Assembly (NCBI GenBank): GCA_036346395.1
Contig: CM070603.1
Coordinates: forward strand, 24,585,045-24,649,044
Reading direction: 5' to 3'
Origin: Hsuehochloa calcarea
Lineage: Eukaryota; Streptophyta; Magnoliopsida; Poales; Poaceae
Length of the DNA: 64,000 bases
The notes below the pieces were generated by a model that was not told the DNA's origin, made no database searches, and saw only the letters and a list, made by a program, of their open reading frames with translations. Below, in pieces: positions 11,466 through 22,942 of the stretch. Position 1 is the first letter of the stretch, and each line of letters opens with the position of its first letter. The position numbers and the translations under genes were made by a program.

Positions 11466-12931
11466 ATGGCAGATCGCGAGTATACGTATCTTCCCTTCTA
11501 TGGTAGTAATGATCCAGAGGAGTATCTTGAGTGGGTACAAGACATGGAGTTCGAGCTTGAATCCCATAAGTTCGAATCAGAAGCCAAGGAAGTGAGAGTG
11601 GCCACTTTATTTTTTACGGACTATGCCTCTAGTTGGTGGCAACAACTAGGTGGAAAACGATTCATTACATCTTGGGTCTGTTTAAAAAGCATCATGAGAA
11701 GAGAATTTGTTCCATCCTATTATGAGCGGGAACTACTACGACACGTGGAGAGCATTAAACAAGGATGCAAAGTTGTTAAAGATTACTATATTGAGTTGAA
11801 CCATGCAATGCGCCGTGCCAATATCACTAGTGCATATCAAGAAAAGGCGTATTTCAAAGCAGGCTTGAATTATCAAATCGTTGCTGCACTTCAAGATGAA
11901 TATTTTCGTAGTCTGCAAGATCTTGTGAAATTTGCTATGAAGGCAGAAAAGAGACTTAAACACATTCAAGCACATCAATTAAATCTGCGTCGGCTCTTTA
12001 GTTCTAATTCATCCACTGGTGTGTCACTTGAGAAGAAGATCGAGCATGAGAATTTTTCTTCGACCGAGGTGATGAGTAGTCTTTGCCCGTCACAACCCGC
12101 AACACGTGAGGAGGTCGTGGTTGGTGGTAGTTGTGCCCTTGCCGCCCACGGTCTTACAAGGATGAGATGTATCAAAACCCAAGTGAGAATGAGAGCCACA
12201 TAGCCAAATTGAGTGAGAGTGATAAAAAGAGTGAGCTGTGTGAGTCCACCATATGCGAGGTTGAGAGCATCCCAATTGAGAGTGTGAGAGATACACCAAA
12301 AGAAAAAGGAGAGATAGATGATAGGACAAGTAAGATTATTTTTGAACCTAACAACTTACCCTCTATTTCTAGTGTTGTATCACACATTGTGCAGGTGGAC
12401 CAAGCAAATAAGGAGTTGGACATTCAAGAGCCCTCACCATTGGAAGAGAAAGATGAAGATATAACTATGGTTGGAGAGGGAACATATGATACCCCGTCGT
12501 TACATGATGACATTACGATACCCGCGGCACCTACATCAACTGAGGAGGACGACAAAGGTAACACTATTGGTACTGAATCGATATATCATCAAGACAAGGT
12601 GCGTAAAACTGACAACTCCATTATTCCTTTGATGATTCCAAGTTCTAAATTTGATATGCTTAATTTGCATAATATGGAATTGATTACTCATACAGAAGTT
12701 ATTACTAGAATATCCCTTAATGATTCTTTGTGTCATATCATATTCGATAAACCAAAAGAGGTAGTTAGTGTTATTAAGAAGGTTCTTGAAATTTCACATT
12801 TAAAATCACTAGTAAATAGCTACGTACACACATATAAATTCAATTTGATCGGAGATTTTGGTGTAGACAACAACATGTTTCAAGTTTATCGAATATGCAT
12901 TACTATTGATAATCTTGTTAATTTAAAATAA
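11466..12931 (+). pseudogene. Gag-like protein of element B, one frameshift
   Basis: ATG at 11466 (MADREYTYLPFYG) starts a gag domain with the motifs DPEEYLEWVQDME, ASSWWQQL, VPSYYERELL and a helical region up to about residue 180. The frame closes at 12203, while a second frame, open from about 12131 to 12931, continues with an acidic low-complexity region (ESHIAKLSESDKKSE onward) and a C-terminal segment of no known fold. A single frameshift around 12130-12160 would join them to about 480 residues. No zinc knuckle or enzyme domain is visible. The role is presumed particle assembly. Recognition of the gag domain is fairly sure; the C-terminal part is unassigned. Confidence 0.75.
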
Positions 12932-13392
12932 CATGTTTTGCGCAAACCATCTATTGAGCAATGTCACGGTGTCTTTAAGATGGGTTTAAATACAAGTGTC
13001 TATTGTTTAGAATGCAACATGATGCCTACTTGTTTATCTCTTAAATGTATAACTAATCAGAGTAGCGCAGTTGAATCATGGAATGGTATCAATTGGTTTT
13101 CACCCACTTTACTTGACTTTGGTATTGGGAAGGTGAAATTTTATCATATGAGTCGCCAGTGCAATTTGAAATGTGATTCGAGCTATCGATTGTACAAAAC
13201 AACGCGAATAACACAACAATTGATTCATACATATATCACGATATATCGTTGTTCTCTTTGTTTAATACATGTTCGCAAATCATCATGCGCTATACGGAAC
13301 TTGTTTGGATGATAAATACATATACCATGCATATACGTTGTTTTCTTCTGTCTAGCACATTTTAGTTATCAAAAGCCGAGGACGGCTTTTTT
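12932..13392 (+). other. 3' interior of element B, no recognised gene
   Basis: An ORF of 124 codons (12938-13312) lies here, rich in Cys, Ser and Tyr and without a recognisable domain. It could be a decayed continuation of the gag frame. I do not call it a gene. Confidence 0.4.
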
Positions 13393-13406
13393 GAAGAAAG
13401 GGAGGA
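13393..13406 (+). promoter_or_regulatory. Polypurine tract of element B
   Basis: GAAGAAAGGGAGGA lies directly before the 3' LTR (TGATGCGG at 13407) and is the expected primer for plus-strand synthesis. The preceding bases encode an acidic stretch (EDGFFEERED) that runs in frame into the LTR. Confidence 0.8.
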
Positions 13407-14428
13407 TGATGCGGACATCCTTAGCTATGTTGTTTCATATAATATTTTCAATTCATTAAATACCTCAGAACAACATGAGCTTACTAAGAGAGTTGAAAAA
13501 CAAGAGAAACTTATCCAACAGGTGAATCTGTTCACTGAATTTCCTTTTAAATTAGTTGAGAATTTCATACTACCTAAAACTAGTGTTTTGCTTGTGCTCA
13601 GATTGGAAGATTCAATAATGTACGGAGATGAAGGATATGAGACTGTTCTTGAAGAAAGGCCGTCACAATGGAGGAGAAGCTCGTGGGAGACAAGCAAGGG
13701 GAGAGAAGCCCAAGAATCCAAGTCAAATTCGAAACTTCCACAAGCCCAACCAAATTCAAATTCGGAATCAGCTCAAAATTCAATTCGGATTCGGAATCAG
13801 CCTCAAATTCGGATTCGGAATCAGCAGGACAGTCCAGAGTAAAAAGGTCCTAACTTTCTCATACGAAGTCGGATTTGAGTGGTTTTGGGCTTGTTGGAAA
13901 GCTAACTTCAAGCCCGATCCAACGGATGCTCCCTCACTCCGAAATTCATCCCGTATCAAAAGATATGACCGAAACAATATGACGGTTGTAAAATCAGAGT
14001 TTCCTTTTTTGTTTTGTAATGTATTGGAATTGGAGTAGGACTCCAAATCCGAATTAGAATAGGAGTAGGGCCTCTTGGCCAGCCATGAGGAGGAGAAGGG
14101 ACACTATATATAGAGGGGTAGACCCCCATTGTAACCTCAGACCACGTTTAATATATTTTCAAAGCTTTTGCTTGATTCTCCTGTTGTGCTTATAGCCAAA
14201 ACAGAGGGAATTGGGCATTGAGAACAAGGGGTCGTTTTACTTTTCCATTGGAATTGAGGGTTCGACGATCTTCGCCGTGGTCACGAGGATCCAATCAAGT
14301 GTGTGTTTGGGCGAATTTTCCATAGAGTTGCAAGTCCGTGCATTGGCGCGGGGGATCAGCTGGTGGTTCATCAGGGTACACAAGTTATCAAGAGGTTCTA
14401 CGTCGAGAAGATCGGGCACCCCGCATCA
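13407..14428 (+). repeat. 3' LTR of element B
   Basis: This is the partner of 9386-10410, with the TATA box at 14105-14113. One reading frame is open from the polypurine tract through the first ~430 bases of this LTR (to the stop near 13840). In the 5' LTR the same frame is broken near 9505-9530. Confidence 0.95.
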
Positions 14429-14433
14429 AGACC

Positions 14434-16480
14434 CCTCAAAGGTTGAAGCTGTAATGGATTGGAAGCAACCCAAGTCCATCACGTATGAGAAGTTTTCTCG
14501 GATTAGTGGGTACTACCGCAGATTCATTGAAAATTTCTCCAAGATCGCCAAACCCATGACTCAACTTCAAGAAGGAAAAGAAATTTGAATGGACAAGTGC
14601 TTGTGAACATAGTTTTCAAGAGTCAAGAAAAGACTAGTCTCTCGCACTGCTAGTTTTACCAGATATACGTAAGGATTTTGAAGTTTTACAGGACGCCACC
14701 ACTGTGGGCTAGGATGTGTACCGATGCAGAAGGAAAGGTCGTGGCTTATGCATCTCGTCGATTAAGGCCACATGAAGGAAATTATCCAACTCATGATCTA
14801 GAATTAGCGGCAATTGTGCATGCTTTGAAAATCAAGCGGCATTATCTCATTGGTAAATCACAGTGAGATTTTCACGAGATCATAAGAGTCTGAAATATAT
14901 CTTCACCCAAATGATCTTAATCTCGTGCAAAGAAGATGGTTAGAGCTCGATAAAAGATTATGACCTTGGAATTCATTATCACCCGTAAAGCCAACGTGGT
15001 AGCAGATGCTCGAGTAGGAAGGCATACGCAACACGGTGTTAGTTCAAGAAAATCAACGAGTTGTATGAAGAACTAAAGCATCCGAATCTGAAATTGTCAC
15101 CAAGACAGATCAACACAATGGAAGTCCAACCAACCATACAAAGTCGATCGAGAAAAACAAATAGAAGACGAAGACATCAAAGAAATCATGAAAAACATGA
15201 GAAGAGGCAAAGCCCTGTGATTTTCTCAAGACGAGCAGAGGCACGATATGGTTTGGCAACCACATCTATGTACCTAAACATCATGAAACCGCATAACCGA
15301 TTCGAAAGAAACTCATGAATCACCTTACTCTATCCATCCCGGAGTACCAAGATGTACCGAGATCCAAGGAAAAGTATTGGTGGGTTAGTATGAAGCGAGA
15401 GATCGCTGAGTTTGTTGCATCGCCAGATGTATGTCGTCGTGTTAAGGCGTAACATCGAGACTCGCCGGATTGTTACAACCATTACCAATTCCCGAGTGGA
15501 AATGGGAGGAGATTGGTATGGATTTTATCACCGACTACCTAGGACCCAATCAAAGTTGTGATTCCATTTGGGTAATAATTGACCGATTAACAAAAGTGGC
15601 TCATTTTATTCCAACAAGACCACTTACGTAGCAATAAGTTAGCGAATTGTACATGGCCAGGATCGTCTGCCTACATGGTATACCCAAGAAAATTGTGTCC
15701 GATGTGAGGTTCATATTCACTTCAAAATTTTGGCGAGTCTACATGAAGCTTTGGGAACCAGACTCAACTTCAAAGACAAAGATATCATCCCCAAACAGAT
15801 GGCGGATCAAGCGTGTAAATCAGTCCTAGAAGACATGCTTGAACTTGTGCTATAGATTATGGAAGAAGTCGGATAAGAACTTGCCCTATGCGAATTTTCC
15901 TACAACAACAGCCTTTCAAGCTAGCCTCAGATGTCGCCATTTGAAGCATTGTATGGAAGAAAGTGTAGAACCCTCTCCTTTGGGATCAAGTAGGAGAACA
16001 CCAATTCTTGGACTGAATTGATAAAAGAAGTGAAAGTAAGGTAAAAGCAATAAGAGAACGTCTAAAGTAGCTCAAACTCGACAAAAGAGTTATGCCAATA
16101 ATCGTCGGAGAGAACTATCCTTCGAGATGGGAGATTTTGTCTATCTCGGGGTAACTCCACTCGAGGAGTGAAGAGATTCAGACTAAAGGAAAACTCGCAC
16201 CTGATTTGTCTGACCCTATAAGATTTTGGCAAAAAGAGGTGAAGTTGCTTATCGCTTGGAACTACCAAATCTCTCATTTGCTCACAATGTCTTCCATGTA
16301 TCCCATTAAAGAAATATCTCGAGTACCAACAAAGAAACACTGCTCGAGAGCATCGATCTTCGTGAAGATCTCACCTATGTGGAACAACCAATCAAGATTC
16401 TCGATGTGGCGTAACGCGTCACCGAAGCAAAGTCATTCGTTCTTGTAAGGTTCTGGAGCAATCATTCGTAAAAAAAGCTA
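14434..16480 (+). pseudogene. Pol of element A, RNase H, integrase and C-terminal part
   Basis: The sequence continues directly from the pol part before element B. The connection region reads SKVEAVMDWKQPK and GYYRRFIENFSKIAKPM (about 14434-14570). RNase H is seen as GKVVAYASRRLRPHEGNYPT (14729-14790). Integrase has a degenerate HHCC region from about 15310, a first catalytic Asp in GMDFI (15521-15523) and a second in WVIIDRLTKVAHF (15581-15583), followed by a fragmentary LHGIPKKIVSD segment. The C-terminal tail (about 16130-16480) matches the chromodomain-like end of chromoviruses (PTKKHCSRASI, then a WSNHS...KKAT remnant). There are numerous stops and frameshifts. Confidence 0.85.
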
Positions 16481-16561
16481 CCGGGAGCGAGAAGAAGTTT
16501 TGAGAGCCGAGTATCCCTACCTTTTGCTAACCAAGTCCAATCTAGGGTTGAGATTCCCTTT

Positions 16562-16574
16562 AAGGGGGTAGGTT
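16562..16574 (+). promoter_or_regulatory. Polypurine tract of element A
   Basis: AAGGGGGTAGGTT immediately before the 3' LTR. It is the plus-strand primer. Confidence 0.85.
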
Positions 16575-19500
16575 TGTATGACCCAAAATTTCAATTTCGA
16601 TTAAAAATAAGACTTTATTAATTTTTGTGGATTTTCCGAATTTTTAAAAACTTTTCCTAAAGCATATTAAGGCTAAAAGAATTTATGTGCAAAATCTATT
16701 ACCAACTAAAAGTTGGAATTAATTTATTTAAGTCCGAATGCCTCATAGAATTTCGTGAATTTTCTCAAAATTTTGGACTTCATTTACTATTTTCTAAAAG
16801 CCTATTTGAATTTCTGGAATTAAATCAATTGAAAAAGAATTTAAAATTCTTCACATCTGATCTTGGGCGAAGCCCAAAGATCGGCGCTGCTCGACCCAAC
16901 TCTCCCGTGCGAAATGCTGGTGGCGTCCGATCAAAATCGGACGGCCGACATCAATCCACTCGCCTTCTCTCTCTCTCTGTCTCATTGCCGGTGGGGCCCG
17001 GCCGCACTGCGTCGCCTTCCCGCTCCCTTCTTCTCCCCTCAGCGCGATCGTCGCTCGCGCCATTACTGCTGCTGGAGCTCATCAAGCCCGTGATTCCTCC
17101 CTCTCTTTCCTCGCATTCATCCGCATTCGCCTCGGCTGTTCACCCCGCTCGTCTCGGCCATTACCCCTTCCATAACTCGTCAGAACGCCGCCGCCCTCAC
17201 CTCCATAAGAACGGCCGTTGCCACCTCGCCCACGATCTCCATCTCCGCCTCGCCTCGCCCTATAAAAGGGAGCACCAGTGCGCCTCTCCTCCCTCAAGCT
17301 TTTGCCCCAACTCCCTCGCCTCCTCGCTCCCGATCGCCCGCATTTGGCTTTTCTCTCACCGGCCGAGTGTGGTTCACGCCTCTAGCGCTACCACCGGTGA
17401 ACCTCCCGCCTCGACCGCACCACCGCCTCGCCCGCGAACCTCGGTGCGCACCTCCGCGCCCTCGGGCGTCGCCGAGCTCCTTCGCCGCCAACGATCAACC
17501 ACACCGCCGCCTCTGCCGTCGCCGACCATCTTCCGCCACGCCCTCGCCGCCAGTAGCGATCGCACTCAAAGATCACCTCCCGAACATTTCGCGACCTCAC
17601 CGGAGCTCGCCACGCCGCCGTCGCGCCGCACCTTCTGCCTTCCGAGCACCTCCTCTCCGGCGCCGACGTGGTCACCACCTCGGCGCCACCTCACCGTTTT
17701 GGCGTGCGTGGCGGCCAGTCGGCAGCGTGGGCAGCCAAGAATAGGCCATCACACACCCCCTTCAGACTTATGCACCGAGTCCACTGTGGACTTGCGCTTC
17801 TGTCGTGGACTCACCCATACTGTCGGGGGCCCACTTGTCGGGCCTCGGCACAAGATCTTGCGACATCACCGGCGCAATAAAGATATTTTCCTTTAGAAAT
17901 TTAATTCGGAAATTCGAAATTTGATTTTAGGATTTAATTTAGGTTTTAAACTTCCGTGAGCTCAGATTTCTTCATACAAACTCCGATTTAGGTGATTCAA
18001 ATTTCTAAATTTGTATAAAATCAAGATCTAGCTAACTAAACCAAAATTATTTAATTTGGAATTAATTTGAATTTTCATTTGAATTTATTTGTGTTCATTT
18101 GAATTCTGTTTGAATTTGGAATATTTTCACAGATAGATTTTGACGACTCTAGAGCTTGACCCTATTGAAGAAGTAGAATACCAGGAATTTGAGCAAGGCA
18201 AGTTACACCATTGACCATTTTGCCCCAATATTTAAAATTATTTAATTCTGCTTTAAATTATTATTGCATGCATAATTGTATTTAATTATTTTAAATTCTG
18301 CTTTAAATATTTAATTATTCCAATTCCTTTGTATAGCCAAATTTGATTGTTGTATTATCAATTCCTTGTAAGCTTAGTCAAATGAATTTAAAATAAATAT
18401 ATGCATAGCAAATGCTTAGACCATGAAATATTTGACTTTGGGAGAATTTAGCCAAAATTTCATAAAAAGCCTATGACATTTCTTTGTCATGGTGGACTTT
18501 GCAAATATCCTTGAAAATTATAAAAATAAAAGAAAATGGTTTGTACTTGGGCAAACATGGACCGTTAGTGGAGTGCAGTTTATGCACGGGCCTCGTCTGT
18601 TAGGATCGAGACCTGTGGTTTTTATCGAAAGTTGCCCAAGTAGATTAAGGACCTACCTTTGAGCCGCATCTTGCAAAAGCTCCACCGTACTACCACATGT
18701 TCAGTATGGGCGTAACTGACTTAATAATTTGTATTACCTCAGTATTGTTTATGCCATTTTGTTGTGTGGGTGTCGGTTAGACTTTATTCCCACTTAGCGC
18801 AAGAGGGGCTTCCTACAGTGGTTAGCCTAATGGAAGTGAAACCTTAGCGGACACATTGGTATTGAGGTAGTGCATTGAAACGCCTTGTGATAATTGCCTC
18901 CACACGCCTAAGGAAGCGTGTATTGGCCGACATAACTGCAAATTATCTCGTGTGGGTAAAGTTGTACAACCTCTGCAGAGTGTAAATCTATTCAATAGCC
19001 GTGTCCACTGGTCATGGACATGCCGAGCAAAGCCACTCTAAGTTAGATTTGTTTTTGGTTTTAAAATAACTTCTGACATGATTTGAGGATGGTTAATCCT
19101 TGTGGTAAATTTGGGCGGGTAGCCTTGTGATAGGAGGGTATCCTTCACCATGTTTCATATGGAGGTTATCCACTATAAAATGATAAATTTTAAATCTGAT
19201 TTTAGTTATGAAATGAAAATGTGCCTTGAAACTTAGTATAACTATTTACACCAAAAATGCTGATTTATACAAATAAACCCTATAACCTTCCTTTGAATAA
19301 CTTATGCATGCATTCTAAACTCTGTATTGGGTGTAATTTGCGAGCACAGTTGTAGTGCTCACTCTTCTCAATATTATTATTCAGAGAAGACCTGCTATCC
19401 GTAAGGTGAGGAGCAGGGGCGATTAGGCAATGACCTCCGCATTTATTGCTCGTGGCGTATCGTGTGGCTTATCATTATATTTTGCTTCCGCTTAATGTTT

Positions 19501-19656
19501 TATTTGGCCTCCGGGCCCAGTTGTAATAAACTCTATGCTTATTAATATACACGCTGGATATGTTTGTGATAACATTTTTGTGACTGTGTACACTGGAAAT
19601 CCTAGACTAGTGTATGAACACAGAGAATTCGGGATCCTTCGTTCCCGGGTTCGACA
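16575..19656 (+). repeat. 3' LTR of Gypsy element A
   Basis: It starts TGTATGACCC and ends GGGTTCGACA, and is the partner of 3123-6209. AT-rich parts are almost identical between the two (for example about 185 bases from 4518 against about 17960). GC-rich parts differ by many one- to four-base indels. A 403-codon ORF at 16685-17896 runs through the promoter region and has no intact counterpart in the 5' LTR. Confidence 0.95.
17261..17268 (+). promoter_or_regulatory. TATA box of the A 3' LTR
   Basis: TATAAAAG, the counterpart of 3817-3824. From this position it could drive read-through transcription rightwards into the PMD region, about 2.9 kb downstream. Confidence 0.6.
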
Positions 19657-19925
19657 TGTATGCAACTTGGAGTGCCGAGTTCCATTCGTACGACGTGGCG
19701 ACATGCACTACAGGGACCTTTGGCTGGGGCAGGTGAAGTGGGTGCCCAATGACGCACTAAAGCACCCCAGCCGTGGAAGACGCTAGTCCCGACGCATCCG
19801 AAATGACATGGACGACAGCTAGCGCGAGCAACGGGTTCGCCGCCCCCGTTGCAGACTGTGCAAGACAGTTGGGCACTCTATCAGCCGCTGCCCAAATAGA
19901 CCCGGCACAAGCAGTGCACCGTAGC
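19657..19925 (+). pseudogene. Mutator-like transposase, C-terminal part after element A
   Basis: TGTAT (19657-19661) is the right target duplication. The frame then continues the transposase from before element A: YATWSAEFHSYDVAT, a one-base shift, HYRDLWLGQVKWVP, and a basic region with a zinc knuckle CRLCKTVGHSISRCP near 19846-19890. Such a knuckle closes many plant MULE transposases. Stops at about 19784 and 19816 and a TAG near 19923 interrupt it. Together with 730-3122 this gives a transposase of usual length, roughly 850 residues. Confidence 0.82.
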
Positions 19926-20162
19926 GGGGAAGATATAATTACTAAGTCGTGATGTCGCTTACTTATTTCAATGTCTTTGATGGGCTGTGTTGCTGTTAAT
20001 CCATGCATTTATGTAGTACTTGTTAAGTTATCCGGGTCTGTTGTTAACTCATTATGGTCATATTGTGTTGTTGAATTTTTAATCGTATGTTTTGCCTTAT
20101 TTTCCTATGCCACACAATATGTTTTACATGTGTGCACTGACATGTTGTTTCCTTGTTGGCAG
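19926..20162 (+). other. Spacer or intron between transposase and PMD gene
   Basis: T-rich, non-coding, ending in a good splice acceptor (TTCCTTGTTGGCAG at 20149-20162) directly before GAGATGG. It may be the 5' intron of the PMD gene, or an intron of a transcript joining both genes. Confidence 0.45.
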
Positions 20163-20165
20163 GAG

Positions 20166-22617
20166 ATGGCACAGGCTCTAGTTGACGACACGTACAAGCT
20201 GCTCGACCCACGCTGGGATGTGGGACACCGTTGCCGGGCGTGGTCTGCCGGCGTCGGCCCTCCGAGCCTGGTCCTGAGCGCCCCCAGAGAGAGCTGGCCC
20301 CTTGACGAGTGGTACGTCCCCAAGCTGCGGGAGACCAGGCTCCTGCCCCTTGCCCAGATGTTGGACCTCCCGCACGCGCTGTAGTTTGACGCGGCACTCC
20401 TGTCTACGCTCGTGGACCGTTGGAGACCGGAGACTCACACTTTCCACTTCTGATAGGAGGAGATGACCATTACTCTAGAGGACGTGGCTCGCCATGTGTC
20501 TACCTCTGAGTGGTCTTCCAGTAGTGCCCCCTCCGAGGGCAGTGACTGGAAGGTCCGTTTGGTCGACAGATTTGGTCACCCGATTCCTACGAACGCGTCG
20601 GGTGTGCCACATTCCTGGCTACGGCGGTACATGATCTGCCCCGAGCATGCGACTGCAGAGGAAGTGAGGACACACTTAGTCGCTGCATCTTTTGTTTCGC
20701 TCGGATGGATCTGCTTTCCTACCACGCAGGAGATCTGCGGTACCCCAGCCTACATCCACCGGCATAGCTTTGGCGACGCCTGCCCGAGGAGATTCCACAA
20801 GATAGTTAGGGCTCGCAGTGCTTTACGCCACCTACCGAGGGTTGTGCAATGCTTGTCGGTAGCGCAGGCGAGCAGAGCCTCGCGGTATGCTACGCTCACA
20901 TGCTTATGGTCGTGGGAGCACTTTTCACGGGCCGACCGTATTTCAAGACTGCGTGCACCCTTACCAGTGACCACCGAGCTTTATGGGAACGCTCATAGGG
21001 ACAACCCGTCCGACGGGCTCTACGATGGGAACACGTTGGACACGCTACCCTAGGGTGGGCTAGGAGAGATCGAGGCGCCGTACCCGAGTTCCATAACCTT
21101 TTCAAGACTCTCCACGAGGACGAGGTCATTTGGTGGCCATGGGCAAAGACAGCCTTCACGACACGGCCCCCTACGGATTATCGTCCCAGTGCACTCTGGA
21201 CGAGGCACTCTGGATGACGACCTGCCACCTGGTCTTCTCGTACATGGTCGAGCACTACAATCCGCAGCGGGTCATGAGGCAGTTCAGCCTTTACCAGGAG
21301 GTGCCATCGCCCGCGGAACGACCTCTCACAGCAAAGGCTCACCAGTATGTCATTCTTTGGTATCATTTTGAGGGCATGTTTGAATAAGATTTTCTGACAT
21401 ATAAATTCAATTGCAGGCAAACGAGGAGAGTGCCGAGGAGCGACGACTGGAGGCAGACGTAGCAGCCCTGGACGGCGCTGTGGATCGACAGGGTTACGAC
21501 GGACGTGGTGCTGGAGTTTTGCGGCTACGCCATCCAGACGTACGCTGCATACTTGCGGTGGTACGTTCCGCACACTAGGGGCAGGCTTACTGGGCTAGCA
21601 CCGCAGCTTCCAGTGGACGCCATGCAGGACGACGTCGTACTAGCTGGTCCGGACCGTCACCGGGCGGCCCGCCTCGATGAGACGGTAAAATATTCTTCGC
21701 ATAATTTTCGTCCGGCAACACTTTTCGCACTTACTATCGGTTTTCATGCAGTACTACCGCTTGGAGCGTATCCACCATGAGACTACTGAAGCTCTACACC
21801 GTGGAAACAACAACACATTGGATCGTCTCCTAGGCGTGATACGCACGATGCGCAAGGACGCGATTTCTGCGATTAGATCTGTAACTTGTGGTCGCCACAG
21901 CGACGTTCACGCACAGCATCGCATACGCGGCGGGCCCCCTCCACCACCTCCTCCCTCTGCACCTCCGTCGGCACCACCCTCCGCACGCCCGTCGCACTCC
22001 TGGAGTCGTCGGAGCTACGGTTGCTCGACCTCGACCCGCCTCGGGCCAAAGGTATGTCATCTGTCAACCGGTTCTTATCGCGAGTACCTTTTCATGGACT
22101 CATTTTGGACGTATCTGCCATTACCCTTTGTTCTTACAGCAGTTGCGAGGGGACATCACTCTGCTGCAACCATCGTCATCACGGAGGGAGGCGCAGGACT
22201 GGACTTCCTCGCGCGGCGCTCAATCGACTCCACGGAGCGCGACCGGTGGTTCCGACACACGTCACGAAGGGTACACCGTGCAAAGACTATAGCTCGGACC
22301 GCCAGAGGATCCTCGCCAACACAACAAATTACTCGGTACACGTGAACGCATTTTATACCGATTTTTCCGTCGCACAAAACCAATGACTAACTCACCCTGT
22401 ACCCTTCCCGCAGGAAGAGCACCAGTGGGTTGACGATATGCTCAGGCCTCAGCCGGACCGCCACGATGAGATCACCCCAGATTCGCCCCGCATGTGGCCC
22501 CTACTACGGCCTTCGAGAGTACACCGCTCCCGCATGTGTTCACATTCCTCGAGGATCAACTACGCCGGCCCCGCTGCGACACGACGATGCGCCCTAACTA
22601 ATTTCATGACCGTGTAA
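20166..22617 (+). pseudogene. Plant mobile domain (PMD, MAIN/MAIL1-like) gene, multi-exon, degenerate
   Basis: ATG at 20166 follows a splice acceptor. The N-terminus reads ETRLLPLAQMLDLPHAL, then LLSTLVDRWRPETHTFHF and MTITLEDVARHV, the start pattern of the plant mobile domain (formerly called aminotransferase-like). Further PMD segments are LVAASFVSLGWICFP, LTCLWSWEHFSRADR and YMVEHYNPQRVMRQFSLYQ. Plausible introns are 21345-21416, 21685-21751, 22052-22139 and 22336-22413, each GT...AG. A proline-rich stretch (GGPPPPPPPSAPPSAPP) lies in the 21752-22051 exon. Lesions are a TAG for Gln near 20382, a TGA-TAG at about 20452-20457, a stop near 21051 and shifts around 21100 and 21450. PMD proteins occur both as host silencing factors and inside Mutator and Gypsy elements. 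Its place just behind a MULE transposase points to the mobile form. Confidence 0.82.
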
Positions 22618-22942
22618 AACTTGTTACGTAATGCCATTGTGCATCCCGCCTTTCTGAATTATGTAATGTCCCTGTGTGTTACGACAGTGAGATTTATGTA
22701 CACAAAATGTTCTCTGAAATATTTAGTACTAACAACAACTGTACCTCCCGATTTTAACTTACTAAACCTTAAAGACATAACGCAATGCTGCCCCACGATA
22801 CCTCCTCGGCCTTGCTGCCTCGCGGATGCTAATTTTCTTCAACCAAATTACAATTTACCTGCAGGCTATATATATGCATTATTTGGCTGCCATTCCCCTC
22901 ACTCTTGAGTTCCTCTTCTCCTTCCATCCAGTCTTAAACGGG
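22618..22942 (+). promoter_or_regulatory. Intergenic region with a TATA box before the GRF/TM gene
   Basis: About 325 bases without coding. TATATATATG at 22867-22876 lies 67 bases before the next ATG, a normal spacing for a plant core promoter. No other site is recognised. Confidence 0.5.

Larger units (their letters stand above)
9386..14428 (+). mobile_element. Gag-only LTR retrotransposon B nested in A pol
   Basis: Two LTRs of 1025 and 1022 bases with matching ends TGATGCGG...CCGCATCA (an eight-base inverted repeat) enclose about 3 kb. The five bases AGACC flank the element on both sides (9381-9385 and 14429-14433), and removing B restores the pol frame of A across the junction (VAVD then PSKVEAV). 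The interior has a primer site, a gag-like coding region and a polypurine tract, but no protease, reverse transcriptase or integrase. It must have moved using proteins of another element, so it fits the class of non-autonomous elements with terminal repeats and gag. Confidence 0.93.
3123..19656 (+). mobile_element. Gypsy LTR retrotransposon A, full length, containing nested element B
   Basis: A complete Ty3/Gypsy element inserted in the transposase gene. Both ends are TG...CA, the LTRs are about 3.08 kb each, and the five bases TGTAT occur directly before (3118-3122) and after (19657-19661) the element, as expected of a target site duplication. The order is 5' LTR, initiator-Met-type primer site, a pre-gag ORF, gag with one zinc knuckle, protease, reverse transcriptase, RNase H, integrase, a chromodomain-like tail, polypurine tract and 3' LTR. 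Reverse transcriptase preceding integrase defines it as Gypsy. The C-terminal tail resembles chromoviruses. All coding frames are broken by stops and short indels, so it is not autonomous as sequenced. Element B is nested within pol at 9386-14428. Confidence 0.95.

Noticed and set aside
12938..13312. 124-codon ORF near the end of element B
   Set aside because: No domain or conserved feature is visible. It may be decayed gag tail, so I noted it only as an unassigned region.
16685..17896. 403-codon ORF on the plus strand
   Set aside because: It lies in the GC-rich part of the A 3' LTR, runs through the TATA box, has low-complexity P/S/R composition, and is not open in the 5' LTR copy.
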